Positions 25,961 to 37,410 of a stretch of 64,000 nt of DNA are shown in pieces. The notes beneath the pieces were generated by a model, which worked only from the letters and a program-made list of their open reading frames with translations, searched no databases and was not told the DNA's origin. The translations under genes were made by a program, and so were the position numbers. The stretch is from Cylicocyclus nassatus (Eukaryota; Nematoda; Chromadorea; Rhabditida; Strongylidae). How positions within the stretch are numbered: the first letter of the stretch is position 1; every line of letters begins with the position of its first letter. The stretch lies in NCBI GenBank assembly GCA_958299035.1, contig CATQJL010000305.1:76352792-76416791 (forward strand), in the 5' to 3' direction.

Positions 25961-26239
25961 CAGGGCTCGGCACGAGGTGGCTACATGAAAATGGAAAAAA
26001 CGAAGTCCCCCTTGACTTTTGGGAATTTTTACGAAGTCCCCTTTGACCCTCAACCAAATTTCCTCTAAAAACCTGAAAAATTCCCCAAAATCCCCCAAAA
26101 AACGAAACGTCGACTAAAAAAAAAAGGTCGCCGTCGCCAATTTTCCATGTCTCTTCGGTCACAAAAACGAAACCCCCTTTGCTTTTCGTTCCAAAAACGA
26201 TATCCAGCTTGCTTGTAAGCCACCTCGTGCCGAGCCCTG
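25961..26239 (+). mobile_element. hAT-like non-autonomous element, copy 2
   Basis: A 279-bp element with perfect outer inverted repeats (cagggctcggcacgaggtgg and its complement), flanked by a perfect 8-bp duplication aatatagg (25953-25960 and 26240-26247). It is homologous along its length to the copy at 4060-4302, sharing gaaaccccctttgctttt and tatccagcttgctt. The intact duplication points to a more recent insertion than copy 1. No transposase. Confidence 0.92.
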
Positions 26240-26247
26240 AATATAGG

Positions 26248-27291
26248 TAACAAATTTTTCGCATAGATGTACCCGCCAACCAAAAACTCGGTTAATTTCC
26301 ATGGGTCTAAAGCCATAAACGTATTTGAAGCTCCGCACTAGGCTAATGCAATGTCAGTCGGCTTGGCTCTTGATGTGCAATTGCAGAATGCGCTTAGTAG
26401 AATCTGATTTCTACATGCATTCCTCGTCTAAATGTTTCGAAGCTGGCCTAGTAAAGAAATTCAATTTGCTTAGAAATGCAACCATATCGTACTGTTATTG
26501 TAGATTATGCGCATGATTCGTACAAATTGTTTTTTTACGGAATGTCGGATTTCGTTAACTTACTATATAGAAGATTTGAAAGTTTTGGAAAGATTTTCGG
26601 AGAGAAGTTCTTCAGAATCCAATGTTTAGAGCACCACATGCGAATCTTATCTAATTTGCAAGTACAGGATACAATTTGAACCCAATTTAGCTTCAATTGC
26701 TTGAAGTAAAGTAAATATACCAAGCGTATAAAGCCAGGCAGTACAAGGCAGCACATAAAAACAAGGGATAAATATCTCAATGATACCTATATATCTTCTT
26801 CAAAATCATTTGGGGGCTGGACCATTTAAGCTGAATCAGTGGGTGTTTTTTTCGTTGTATTCCTTACTACTAATTATATCTCGAGTTTCCCATTGATTAT
26901 GATCATGTGACACGCTTTTTGCGTATTAAGTAAACAAATAAATAAACAGAAGCAAGAGATATAGTAGTAGCTAGCATGGACTGAGCCTGAGATTTTGATT
27001 TTCACAAGTAATAAACTTTAGCGGATATCGGCTATGAAATAATAAGCACAATTAGCTGATGAATCTGAGAGTAAGAAGAGTACAAAAATACATGTCTAAA
27101 GAAAGTCAGCATTAGAGAGCCGCGAAAATGTAAGCAATTAAGTTTCAGCGAACGAATGTGAAGAACAATTCTACCCTTGTTTGCCTACAAATCAGTTTCG
27201 ATATGCCTAATCTTTTTGAAAAAGCTAGTAGCCTAGAACGATATTTTCAGGTATATCATCGTCTGAAGTTGATTGAGAAGCATTTACATAA
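26248..27291. other. Gene-free stretch, nothing recognised
   Basis: AT-rich DNA with short open frames only and no structure noticed. Confidence 0.5.
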
Positions 27292-27351
27292 CTTTAGCAC
27301 TGAAGTGTTCAGTCATGACTGAAAAATGACTGAAAACTTCAGTGCTGAAAG
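27292..27351. repeat. 60-nt near-perfect hairpin, microRNA-precursor-like size
   Basis: The arm ctttagcactgaagtgttca continues to gtcat and pairs with an arm running from atgactgaaaact to gtgctgaaag. The stem is about 25 bp with one single-base bulge and one mismatch, around a 9-base loop (gactgaaaa). Size and pairing resemble a pre-microRNA, but it could equally be the relic of a tiny palindromic transposon. Strand of any transcript unknown. Confidence 0.8.
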
Positions 27352-27962
27352 TAATCACCATCTGTAGACTCGTTTCTACTGAATGAAAACACTGCAGATA
27401 TGCAAATCCCACTACTCGCATCGCCATCCATCAAGCAGCTCATCAACCGCTGCGGTTAGGATAAGATCTCACGCAGCTGCTGTGGATCTCCCATGAAGAT
27501 GTGTGACAATGACAAATACGTACATCACGTTAGAGGCAGCACGGCCCAAAGATTGCTCGGATTTCCATTAGTTCTGTCTGCCACAGCCGGCGACGGGCTA
27601 ACGGCCATGAGGACCTCAACGGAGTCTAAGGTCACAAAAAAGCGTCTGCAGGCTGCATGAGTGAATCGATGTGGAAAACGAGCTGGAAAACGGCTGTTAG
27701 AGGGAAGCGGGGGGGGGGGGGGGAGAAGTCGAAGTTGAGACTGAGACGCAGAAGGATTTTATGTGAACAAGCAATGAGAAGAAGTACGACAACGCTAACG
27801 GCTAAATATGTCACCGACGGGACTCGCGGACGAAGGCACAAAAATTGCCTGCCGATCGATGCGAGGGGGGAATTCTCCTAGCCGAGTGAAAGGTGATGAA
27901 GGCAAAGCAGAGTAGTCGATGGACCTCCGTGAGCTAATTGTTGAGACTTCCTTGCTGTTTCC
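27352..27962. other. Moderately GC-rich intergenic patch
   Basis: Includes a 15-base poly-G run and, on the plus strand, a short ATG frame at about 27809 ending at a possible donor (aaag|gtgatg near 27892). Too little for a gene call. Confidence 0.35.
27709..27723 (+). repeat. Poly-G tract, 15 bases
   Basis: Uninterrupted G run followed by agaagtcg. Confidence 0.95.
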
Positions 27963-28430
27963 TTGAAGGCACCGTCCATTCAAAATAGGGTGGTGAAGTT
28001 TTGATGCTGTATATTAGCGGAACCCCTGAATTAGTAACTGCTCAAGTCGCGCTGCAAAACATGTATTCGAAAGTGAAAAAATTGCTTCAAAAAGTACCTG
28101 CAGACACGTCCGTACCGCCCATCAACGTTGGTGATCCAAAAATGTGTGCTAAATTGGGCTTCAAGCAACTAGATATGTCGAAAGTCTGCCTTCCATCATA
28201 AAAAACAGATTTTTATTTTCTGCTACTCAAAGCCCAATTTAGCACATATATTACTTTCGGGTCACTCATTTGATGGGCCTTACGGACTTGCCCGCAGATA
28301 TCTTTTGGAGCGATAATCTCCCTTCAGGATTCATCTTTTGCGAGAGGTTTTGGGCAATTACCTCTTCAGGGGCCTTTCTAATATACAGCATCAAAATCTC
28401 ACCATCCTTTTAAGTGGACAGTGCCTTCAA
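27963..28430. mobile_element. Fold-back element with AGGCACCGTCC-type ends
   Basis: The ends are ttgaaggcaccgtcca and tggacagtgccttcaa. Inner blocks also pair: gatgctgtatattag with ctaatatacagcatc, and gtgctaaattgggctt with aagcccaatttagcac. The outer tetranucleotides (TTGA, TCAA) are each one base from TTAA, and the ends match those of the TTAA-flanked element at 48235-48559. The 66-codon frame inside is a by-product of the arm and not a gene. Confidence 0.8.
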
Positions 28431-31400
28431 GAAAGACCCGACCGTTAAGATTGAATGTTTGCGCAATGCTGTGTAGTGCCACATCCGCTGCTGGTTAGGT
28501 AACCTGATAGTCGCCGTTGGGTGAAGTCGGTGCACTATCAAGTATTACCCGATCAGCTTTCACAGCCAATACGATGGGAAAGCGAGGGAAGTGCGGGAAA
28601 ATTTTGAGATTTTCTCAAGAGTGAGAAGAGAGAATAATAGCACTAAAAGTAAGTGTTCACCTAGTGGGCAGACGATCTGTCAATCAGAAAAAGGAACACC
28701 CATGAGTGAGAACAGCTGATTGGGCCCGGAGTGCTGTAAAAGCAAGGTGAAGAGGACAGCAGAAGAGGGGGGGGGGGGGACAACTGCTACTTGATCCCAA
28801 GTTATAATGAAAAAAAAGCAGGAAAACCTAATGATGAAATGAGAAAGTGAGTTTCCCTGACTGAAACTCTAATTATGCAAAGAGTTCTTTTCCCGAAACA
28901 TTAATTTTTAAGCCCTTCCCCTCTCTTCCCCGCCCAAAAGTAATAGATAAGTAGGATCATTACTGGCACAGCTGGTGCTTGACGGCCACTAAATTCATCT
29001 TTGACTGGACTGAAAAAAGGTCCTAAGAAAAATTACAGAATTTATAGCTTTCTCCTCTCGAAAATAATTGGTTTCCAGAACAATCGGATCAAAAACTGGG
29101 TGCATTGAATTTCGGGAGGGGGGGGGGGAGGGGAAATAGAGATGGGTGTTGAGTATTTACTTCTTCTTCCAACACCTTTCACCTAGCAAATTACCGTGCA
29201 CTTAGAGTCTAGAAAGTTCTTTACTTGGAATTTCGGTCTACCAGAAATGATAATTATTTTCCTTTAGTTTCTTTATACCGCGAATGATGACATATATAAC
29301 ACTAACCTAATCTACTATGACGAACATTAAGACTTCTAATGATGATTCAAGGCATACTGACACAATATGTCAGGATGATAATATGAGAGCGAGATCAAAG
29401 CGGCAAATGCATCAACTTTAAATAACCAAGAATGAACAAAAATTGAAGAGCAACATGTTCCATTTGGACAACGGAAAAAATAATAGGATTAGCGTTTTTG
29501 CTGCATGCATTATCATTTTAATGGAGGTCTCTCTTATAATAACAACAATGACGTCTGGATGCGTCGAGTTCTATCAGCTTATCGGACTACATAGGGAAGT
29601 TTATTAGCTTTAAGTGATAATCCGTCAAGGGAAGGAATGGAAAATGTTGGAATGAAATGCTATGGAGAGTTGCATTAGGCACAGCCGTCAAAAAGGCCAT
29701 TTATATAGTGTTTGAACTAACAGAAACGCAAGGCTACTTAGCGAATAAAAATAGTAAGACATTGTGAGTGGGAGTTTCGGCGTACGTAATGGAGTAAGAA
29801 AGTCAAAAAACAGAGCCCAAAAAACATTGTTGCAAGTGCTGGAAAGGAAATTGCAGAAAATGTCGGGAAAGGAAATATGGGAGAGAATCAAACAAATGCA
29901 GTTGTTGTGATGCTACATAATCGTTTCATGATATAGAGGTAGAAAGAGAGGGGAAGATAACAAATTTTTTAATTTTTTTACACCCACATATTATGGAAAA
30001 ATAGAATGAAAAGTCATGGACATCAAAGGAACTTATCTGTTTATCTCGAACTTTCTCATTTTGAGATCAAAAATGCAGAAGAATTCTGAACATATGTTGG
30101 CACCAAATAAATCTGAAAATCAAGCATATGACGAGCGAGTTATGAAGAAAATAAAAAGATACTTCAAAATGCAATAAAGAGCAAAAGACATAAACGGCAT
30201 TTAATGATGGATCATAACTCGTAAGCGACCAGAAAAGTGTTTTCGGTACGAAGCAAGTTATGTGAAGTATGTGCAACGACCCAAAAAATAGGGAGAAGGA
30301 AGCAAAGAGTGTTTCACAATTTTGTCTAGACACCTTGAAAACTTGCAAAGCCAAAAAAGTGAAAATGATTCCTATCCCGGAGGGATATGGTTGATTTATC
30401 GAGAAAATTCGAGAAGCGATAAAGATTCACTCTTCCCAACTGCTTCCATAGCACTAAACGGAAGTACAAGATTCCTCGAGGGAATCAGTCGAAAATAAAA
30501 TGTAAATGAAAAAAGATATGACCAATAAGCAGATAAGGTGACAGACCCTCAGACATAATTTCATTTCAATTAACGACTTAAATAGATAACATAACATGAA
30601 TAACCTCTTTACTACCTCTCCTACTTTTCCGCCCTTTCCCGCGTTTCCTTTTGCAGATAAGCTGCAAATCTGCAAATATACTTGCATGAAGCCGATGATC
30701 GCATACCTGATGATGTTTGAATATACTAAAAGTACGAATAGCAAAGGCTCTGTTACAAATGTTAGGGAAAGCTTTCGCGCAAGAATATGAGGACCGGTTA
30801 CCTTTTAACCATACCCAGATGGTAGGCCCCTACAGTATAGCGACGTACTTGTTTTTGGCAAAATAATCCCTCGGTAACTCGTTTTGGTGGAAAATGCGTT
30901 GGAATTTGGTATAAAACCCATTAGAATCTGTTCAACGATGTAATCTGAATAACAAATGACCTCTTCGCGAACGAGCGACAGCTGAGTATTACCAAAAAAG
31001 AGCAAATTAGCGGGAAGATTCGCCCGAACAGTAAAATTACGAAATAACCGGAAAATGCTAATGCACCTCCTCTCCTGCAAAAAAAGTGAACATGACAAAT
31101 GAGGAAACTCTGGGAGCTTTGCATAAAAGCCTCCAGAGATTCGGTAAAGCAGCTTTTTTATACGAATGAGAATGTCGCAGCCATGACAAATGTCGAAACG
31201 TTCGCACTGCTTGGCAGTCAAACTTCAAAAATTATAAATCATATGGGAAGACTAGGACAATTTCGGGTGGACGGGGAGAGAAAAGTGTACCTAATCCTTG
31301 TTTTCAATTTGCAAAACATCATGCATTCAAAAATGAGAGCGAAAACAGCACTGAAAGCAAAGCACACAACAAAAAACCTGTTTACTGCATTGGAAGTTGT

Positions 31401-34400
31401 TGCTAACAATAAGTAGCAAGATTTACATCGCAAATTAAAATGGCAAGCAGATGTGACAGAAAAAATATTTTGCAATTCTCCCCATTTTCTATCGCAAAAC
31501 AACAATATTTATGACCCACTGATTCGTAAGTGCACATCTCCAAATGTCTTATACGACGCGAATAATTTATGCCAATAATATGCGCAAGAATGACTAGGCG
31601 CGTTACAAATACGTGCGATCTATACATCTTTGAAAGATTTTGTTTCAGAAAGGAAGGGTAGGGGGGAGGGGGGGGGGGGAAGAGGAGATGAGGAAGGAAA
31701 TTCTATTCCTTCAAATGGATTGAATCAATGGATTTCAATCAACTGTTGATTCGATGTAGCAAGCTCCGCTTTGAGATCACGAAAGTCCCGCCCTTTGGGG
31801 GTAACCACGCCCACGCCTGACCTAGTCTGCAGAAGTCTCATATATGTCATATATGTATATCAGTCTCATATGTGTTTGCGAAGTAGGACTGCGCCACGTA
31901 GTAAACCACATGTTTGTTCCTTTAAACTTTTTCTGAAGGTGAAAAGTACAAAACCATTATTTTCACCATTTTTTTCGCGCCCATATCCGCGGTTTTTTAC
32001 GATCATAGGACCTAAAAAAAGACCACAGAACGGTTCGTCCGAAGAAATCTTATTCGCTACGCACCTTAGAAAAAGGAGGGTAATCGCTGAAGAGGACGAT
32101 TCCAAGCACTGAAAGCAAAGTAAAGAGATAACTTTTGGTAAACGTGTATTCAACGATGCATAGTTAAGCAAAGATTAAACGGGAAGTCCATAAGCTACCT
32201 GAGCTAAAGCTGCTAAAGAGCACAAAAGCAAACAAAAGGCCGTCGCAAACAATGATGGATGGCGCTATCAGCGCGACGAAAACACAAACAAATTGGTAAA
32301 CAAGGCAACAATCTTGATAACCGGTATTCGAGATCAATCATAATGCAGGTAATCAAATAAGAAAGTTGATAAAGACTGTGACAAATAACATAGGGAAGGG
32401 GAATACAACAATGAATTTTACCAGAATAAAATTAGATATAGAAAAATATTAGAAAAATTGGTCACAATCTCCAAAAATGGGAAAAAATGTGGGGAGAGAA
32501 GGTCTGATATAAATTAAGGCGAGAGGGTAAGAAACAGGAAAAACGGAGAGTAAACAAGAGATGGGGTAGATTATCGATGAAATGAAAGAAAAAGGCATGA
32601 AAAACAAAAAAAATGCTAGTATCCTCATTATCCGTAGCTCTTTATGTTTTCGAAAAATAAGGAGAATATAGGTACAAAAAGTCTACAATGACTATGCTGG
32701 GACAAAATAAACAGGAGAAACTGCGAGTGGAATAAATAAGAAATTTTCAGGAAAGAAACAGACATAAGGAACAAGTTATATAAAAAGCTGGAGGCATTTT
32801 CATTTCCCATTGTTTTAGTTTATGTTTCGTTTAGTACATTTGCCCCAAATGACGGCAGCAATCAGAGCGGCAAAAGCCGCTTGAAACGAGATTAGAATTG
32901 AAACGCTCGGTGGTTTTAGAGATTGGCTGCACCAAGAACGCGAGCAAAACAGATTGGATTTGTAATGAAACTAGCGTTAGCTTCGGATACCCGAGAATCT
33001 CAGCAGGGGGCCTAAAAAAGAGAATATGCAAGATACTCAATCGTCTTTTGTGCAGCTGACTGCTGTAATTGATTCAAGACTTTGAAAAAGAAATGACTCA
33101 TCAGAGAGAACGGCACGTACCAGCTTTGTAGTGTGAAAAATGTGTTTGAGAAGACCGAAGTGTAAACACCGAGGGGAAAAAGCACCGTGCAAAAACAACT
33201 TACTCGTTCCCTTACCACTATTTGGATGGGGCTTTTCATGACCCTATTGCAAACAAAGAAAAAATGCATAGGTGAAAAAGTGCAGAAAGCGAGAAAAAAC
33301 AGAAAAACCCGGTGGTGCAAAGCAATATTATTTTCCAAAAGCAGAGAAAAGTTAGATAAATGCTGCGCCGATTCAAATCGGAGAATCTGGGCTACTTACT
33401 TAAAAACTGTTGCAAGTTCTAAAGAAGCCACTGCCCAAAAACCACTTTATGCTATTAGATCGTGGCCTAGAAATTAAATTCGAAAACCTAGCCCAAACCG
33501 TACACTTCCAGAGCAGACCAATCGGCGCTCTCAATACGGTGCGCTGATTGGTCCGTTCGAAGAAAGGTCGGCCTAGGGAAAGTTTAGAGTTGAATCTCGG
33601 CAAAATCTTATGGGTTGCCGCCTGGGCAGTGGCTTAGTCAAAAATTACCAGCCAGTATCTGCTTAATTCTAGGTAGATTCACCTGGATCACCTTACTAAA
33701 TTTGATTAGAGAGAGTCAGCTCAATTTGTTCATCGCACGTGTACGCAACAAAAACATAAATCTTTTTTTCTCTACGAAAGATCAATTACGTAAACCGATA
33801 AGCCCGCTCAATCATTATTTCCCATTCAAAATGACTGAATTATTGACCGAAGCTACACAGTTTCAAAAGCATTCATGAATTCTCGGCAGCAAATTTTCAA
33901 AATTTGAATCTTCTACGTTCACAAATACAGCAGCCTCAATAGTACTTTCAAGGTTGAAACTGGAGCTAACTGCCTTCAAAAAACGAATTTGAAAAAAAAA
34001 AACCTAGAGAAGTATGAAGGAAATCAGTTTCTATGTTACGAAATTCGAAGCTCACTTCTGCATTGTGATAGTCAAGGAAAATACGATTTTCTGATGTTGG
34101 GTCAGGGAGCATAATCTTACTCACAAAAATTGATGGTCCCATTACTTGAATGATCAAATATCATCTTTTCGGAATGTTTTTTCACCGCATCACTAGTTCT
34201 CTAGCCATCGTTTACTCAATCAACAGCTGCTACAGCAACAACATCGTGTTTTTGATTAGGCGAAGGAATTCTTGAATGAGTCAGCAAAAAACAGAAAATT
34301 TGCATTAGGTGAGGTCACAGTCACACAAAACTCCATTACATATAGATGAGTGAATTTAAGTAAGTATAAGTATAGCGCCGTGGCGGTGACGACAACATTT

Positions 34401-35249
34401 GCGCGGAAACAATGCCACGCCCATGAAAGTCGTCAACTTGCTTGTGACCCGCGCGTAAATTGCTCTGAAGCGGGATTTCACCGATTACATACCAATGTTG
34501 TCAGCAAGGCAAGAACATTTTAGAGTCGAATCCACCGACTAATTCTTTTGATAAGCAATGGCCGCAAGTTGCTTTGAAAACGGTCTCAAATGCTCAAAAT
34601 CACTTCGTGCGGACGAAGATTCTGCATTTCTGTTCCTGAAAACGATGCAAAACCACAGAGAAAATGCACAATTAGAAGATTCGAAAGTGTAAATGGTGGT
34701 TATTTGTTTGATTAACGAGAAAGCAAACAGAGAGCTTGTGAAGATAAATGAGTACGTTAATGCTGTCACTTTCGTCGTTTCATCGAAGCGACAGAAAATC
34801 AAAACGATGATGATGATGAAATGATGGCATTAGTGGAACAAATCGGCGAATTTGTTCGATTGTAGACACCCACGGAAAACCAGTAATCAATAGAAAAACA
34901 TGAGGATTAACGCTAGTCGACATACCAAATGGAAGAGGCGGGGGGGGGGGGGTAGGGAGGATTATGTAAAGGTACAGAAGCAGTAGGAGTAATGAAGAAA
35001 ACGATATAGTGACAATTAGTCTCAAAATTCAAATCCCTGGTGAGTCATTCGGACGAGTTTGTGGTTTGAATGGCAGGATGAGTGACGAAATAGGCGTCGA
35101 GATCAATTCCGCGCTCTCTCGACACAGCGGCGCCTCGCTGCGACGAGCGGGCATCACCCCCCCCCCCGCTCGCGTGGCTCCGTTCGTCCACACGTTCGGC
35201 GTTGCCACTTAGCTTGCCCCACTCCCCCCCCCCCCCCCGTATCCTAAGG
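28431..35249. other. Long gene-free stretch with several poly-G or poly-C runs
   Basis: No supported gene. Poly-G runs lie at 28767-28779, 29118-29128, about 31668-31679 and 34940-34952, and C runs at about 35157-35167 and 35224-35238. A small inverted repeat, gaccaatcggcgc/gcgctgattggtc, lies at 33516-33553. Open frames reach 138 codons (minus, 30805-31221) without motifs. It could be intronic or intergenic. Confidence 0.45.
35224..35238 (+). repeat. Poly-C tract, 15 bases
   Basis: C run close to a second one at about 35157. It lies just past the 3' end of the minus-strand candidate exon at 35250-35468. Confidence 0.9.
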
Positions 35250-35468
35250 TCAAATGAGAGGTGAAAGCCATCTCAGGCACTTGGCCAAGTGCTTTACACC
35301 GTGCGCGACGCGACACGACAAGATATGCGCGAAAGGGCTCCTCGGATATGCGCCGATGTCGGTAAACAGCTGGATGAGCCAGCTCTGCTTGGACAACCCA
35401 TGGGAAAGTGCTAAGATGAGGACATGAAGGAAAAAGGCTGCAGTTTGGAATGTGTTCTTTCGCGCCAT
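35250..35468 (-). CDS. Candidate exon for a small secreted protein
   Basis: A 72-codon minus-strand frame starting at ATG 35468. The N-terminus, MARKNTFQTAAFFLHVLIL followed by ALSHG, has the layout of a signal peptide: short basic n-region, hydrophobic core, small residues near position 20-23. The next residues include QSWLIQLFTDIGAYPR and two cysteines. Codon use is more balanced and GC-richer than in surrounding DNA. A possible donor (cacg|gtgtaa) lies about 45 nt before the stop, so this could be a first exon rather than a whole gene. No family was recognised, no clear trans-splice acceptor precedes the ATG, and no second exon was identified. It could be a chance frame. Confidence 0.35.
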   Translation of the reverse strand: MARKNTFQTAAFFLHVLILALSHGLSKQSWLIQLFTDIGAYPRSPFAHILSCRVAHGVKHLAKCLRWLSPLI

Positions 35469-35595
35469 ACAGGTTGTTAAATGGTTCTTTACCCGTCAGT
35501 ATCAGCAATCTTACGATTCAATGCCGGAGGTCTGGGAGGTTCAAGGCCTCCTCAGTGACTCCAGTTCATCAAATCATTGCGAAAAGACATACCTA

Positions 35596-35982
35596 GGTAC
35601 AGTCGAGTAGATTTTCCGCTTAATATAGTGTGCTTGCACTAAAGGTGAAATGCGGTAAAATTTGCGCTTAAAAAAATAGCTACGCTTGTGACGCCGGCCA
35701 TTTGCGCGCGCAAAATTTTGGCATTACTGGCGTGGATTCTTGTTCAGGGGGTGGAGGACATTAGGTCGCCGAAAGAGGGCGGTCCCTGCGGTCATTTGCG
35801 ACAAATACGCACCCTTGTACACACGCGGACATGCGTTCCTGCAGGGAATCCGCGCGGGACTCTTCCAAATTCGGCGACCTAATGTCCTCCACCCTTGTTC
35901 AGGCGCAAATTTTACCGCATTTCACCTTCAGTGCAAGCACTAAAGCACTATATATTAAGCGGAAAATCTACTCGACTGTACC
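35596..35982. mobile_element. Fold-back terminal-inverted-repeat element, 387 bp
   Basis: The end ggtacagtcgagtagatttt is repeated inverted at the right (ending ctactcgactgtacc). Pairing continues through ccgcttaatata, the gtgaaatgcggtaaaattt block, and an inner pair around gaggacattaggtcgcc. Only the central part is unpaired. The target duplication is unclear. Non-coding. Confidence 0.88.
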
Positions 35983-36585
35983 ATCGGTTTGTCTGTCAGA
36001 TTTCCATACCGGAAAAATATCGTTGGCACGGCACGGACCGCACGGTAGAGTGAACGACTGCGATTAGGTAGGAGTTGTGTATCAGCATGAGTGTCTGAGC
36101 TGCGCGCATTTCGTTGGGAAAAAGGAAGAATGCTTGGCTGTCGCATAAAAGAACATCTGGCAGAAAAGGCGAAAAAAATGGCTTCAACGCCTGGCAGAAG
36201 GCGCAAGTCGCATGGTGGATATGATTTTGAATCAGAAGCCACAATTCTACCATGAGAAGAAGCTCCGCTAGGAAAGCTTTAGAGGTCTTCTGCATTTCTG
36301 CAAACGATCCAGATAACCTGTGTACTTAGATTGGAATGTGGAGGTGTGACAGGGACATTTGCTTTCATTACTGAATATATGTCGAGCTGTTTTGGCGCAC
36401 CATGAGTGCATATATAAAGATAAAGATAAAGATATAAACAACAAAAGCGAAGTCTATCGATACCGCTAAGTTTCTCCCGTTTAGATCATTTTGAGTTACA
36501 ACTGTAGATAATTTGACATGCAATACAGTGTAGCTCATTCGTCTCGCCTACCGCAACTATTAAGCTGGAAGTAAGAGAAATAGCT

Positions 36586-37410
36586 TTTTATCTCTTTGCG
36601 ATGCTATCGCAAAAAGGAAGACCCCAAAAATGTATGTGGGTACCATTCGGTAGGGCGAAGCAAGCTGTACAAAATGGCTTTACTGTTGTACTAAGTTTCA
36701 ACCTTGTGAATTTCGAAGACGGAATCTAAAAGTTTCAAATGACCTGGAAATCAAAAAGCCCAATCTCCAAAAAATTTCGCTGCCCCCAATTCGCTCGCGA
36801 ACCTGCATCCCCCATCAAACATTCATAAGCGTTGCAGTGATTTCCTTGCTAAACATCGAAAAATTGACTGTCACGCATTAGTAGTTCTATACTATTCGGC
36901 TTGAGAAGTACAGATGTAGATTTTCAGCCTTTTTGCACAGTCAGTTCTTGAGAAATATCGAAGTTAGCTTTTTTCTTCTGTCTTTCAAATTAAATTCGCT
37001 AGCTCTTGGGAATCAGCTTTAGTAGAATGCTGGAATTCTGTTGTACTTCTCAGGCGAAATAGTATAGAACTACTAATGCGGGAACAGCCCATCATCACTT
37101 TGAAGAAAGCATGAAAAATTTTAATTTTTTGATGTCTAGCCAAGGAAAAATCCCAGCAACTGCGCTCATGAATGTTTGATGAGGGATGTATGATCATGCA
37201 AGTTGGGGATCATGAGAAATTTTTGTTTGGAAATATGAGTTTTTTTGATTTCCAGGTCATTTGGACTTTTTAGATCCTGTCTTCGAACTTCACACGGATC
37301 AAACTTGATGCAAAAGCAGTAGAGCCATTTTGTAGAGCTTGCTTCGATCTATCGAATGATGCCCCATAATGTTTTTGGAGTTTGCCTTTTTGCGATACTA
37401 TGAAATAAGC
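36586..37410. mobile_element. Diverged fold-back element related to the 58.8-kb element
   Basis: The arms pair over about 400 bp with many mismatches: gaagcaagctgtacaaaatg near 36657 against attttgtagagcttgcttcg near 37329, and atgacctggaaatcaaaaa against tttttgatttccaggtcat. Internal blocks (agttctatactatt, gattttcagcc) match the order in the element at 58822-59767, so the two belong to one family of different ages. Terminal TA flanks could not be fixed. Confidence 0.65.

Noticed and set aside
28001..28201. 66-codon frame ending LDMSKVCLPS
   Set aside because: It lies within the left arm and centre of a fold-back element and is mirrored by the other arm.
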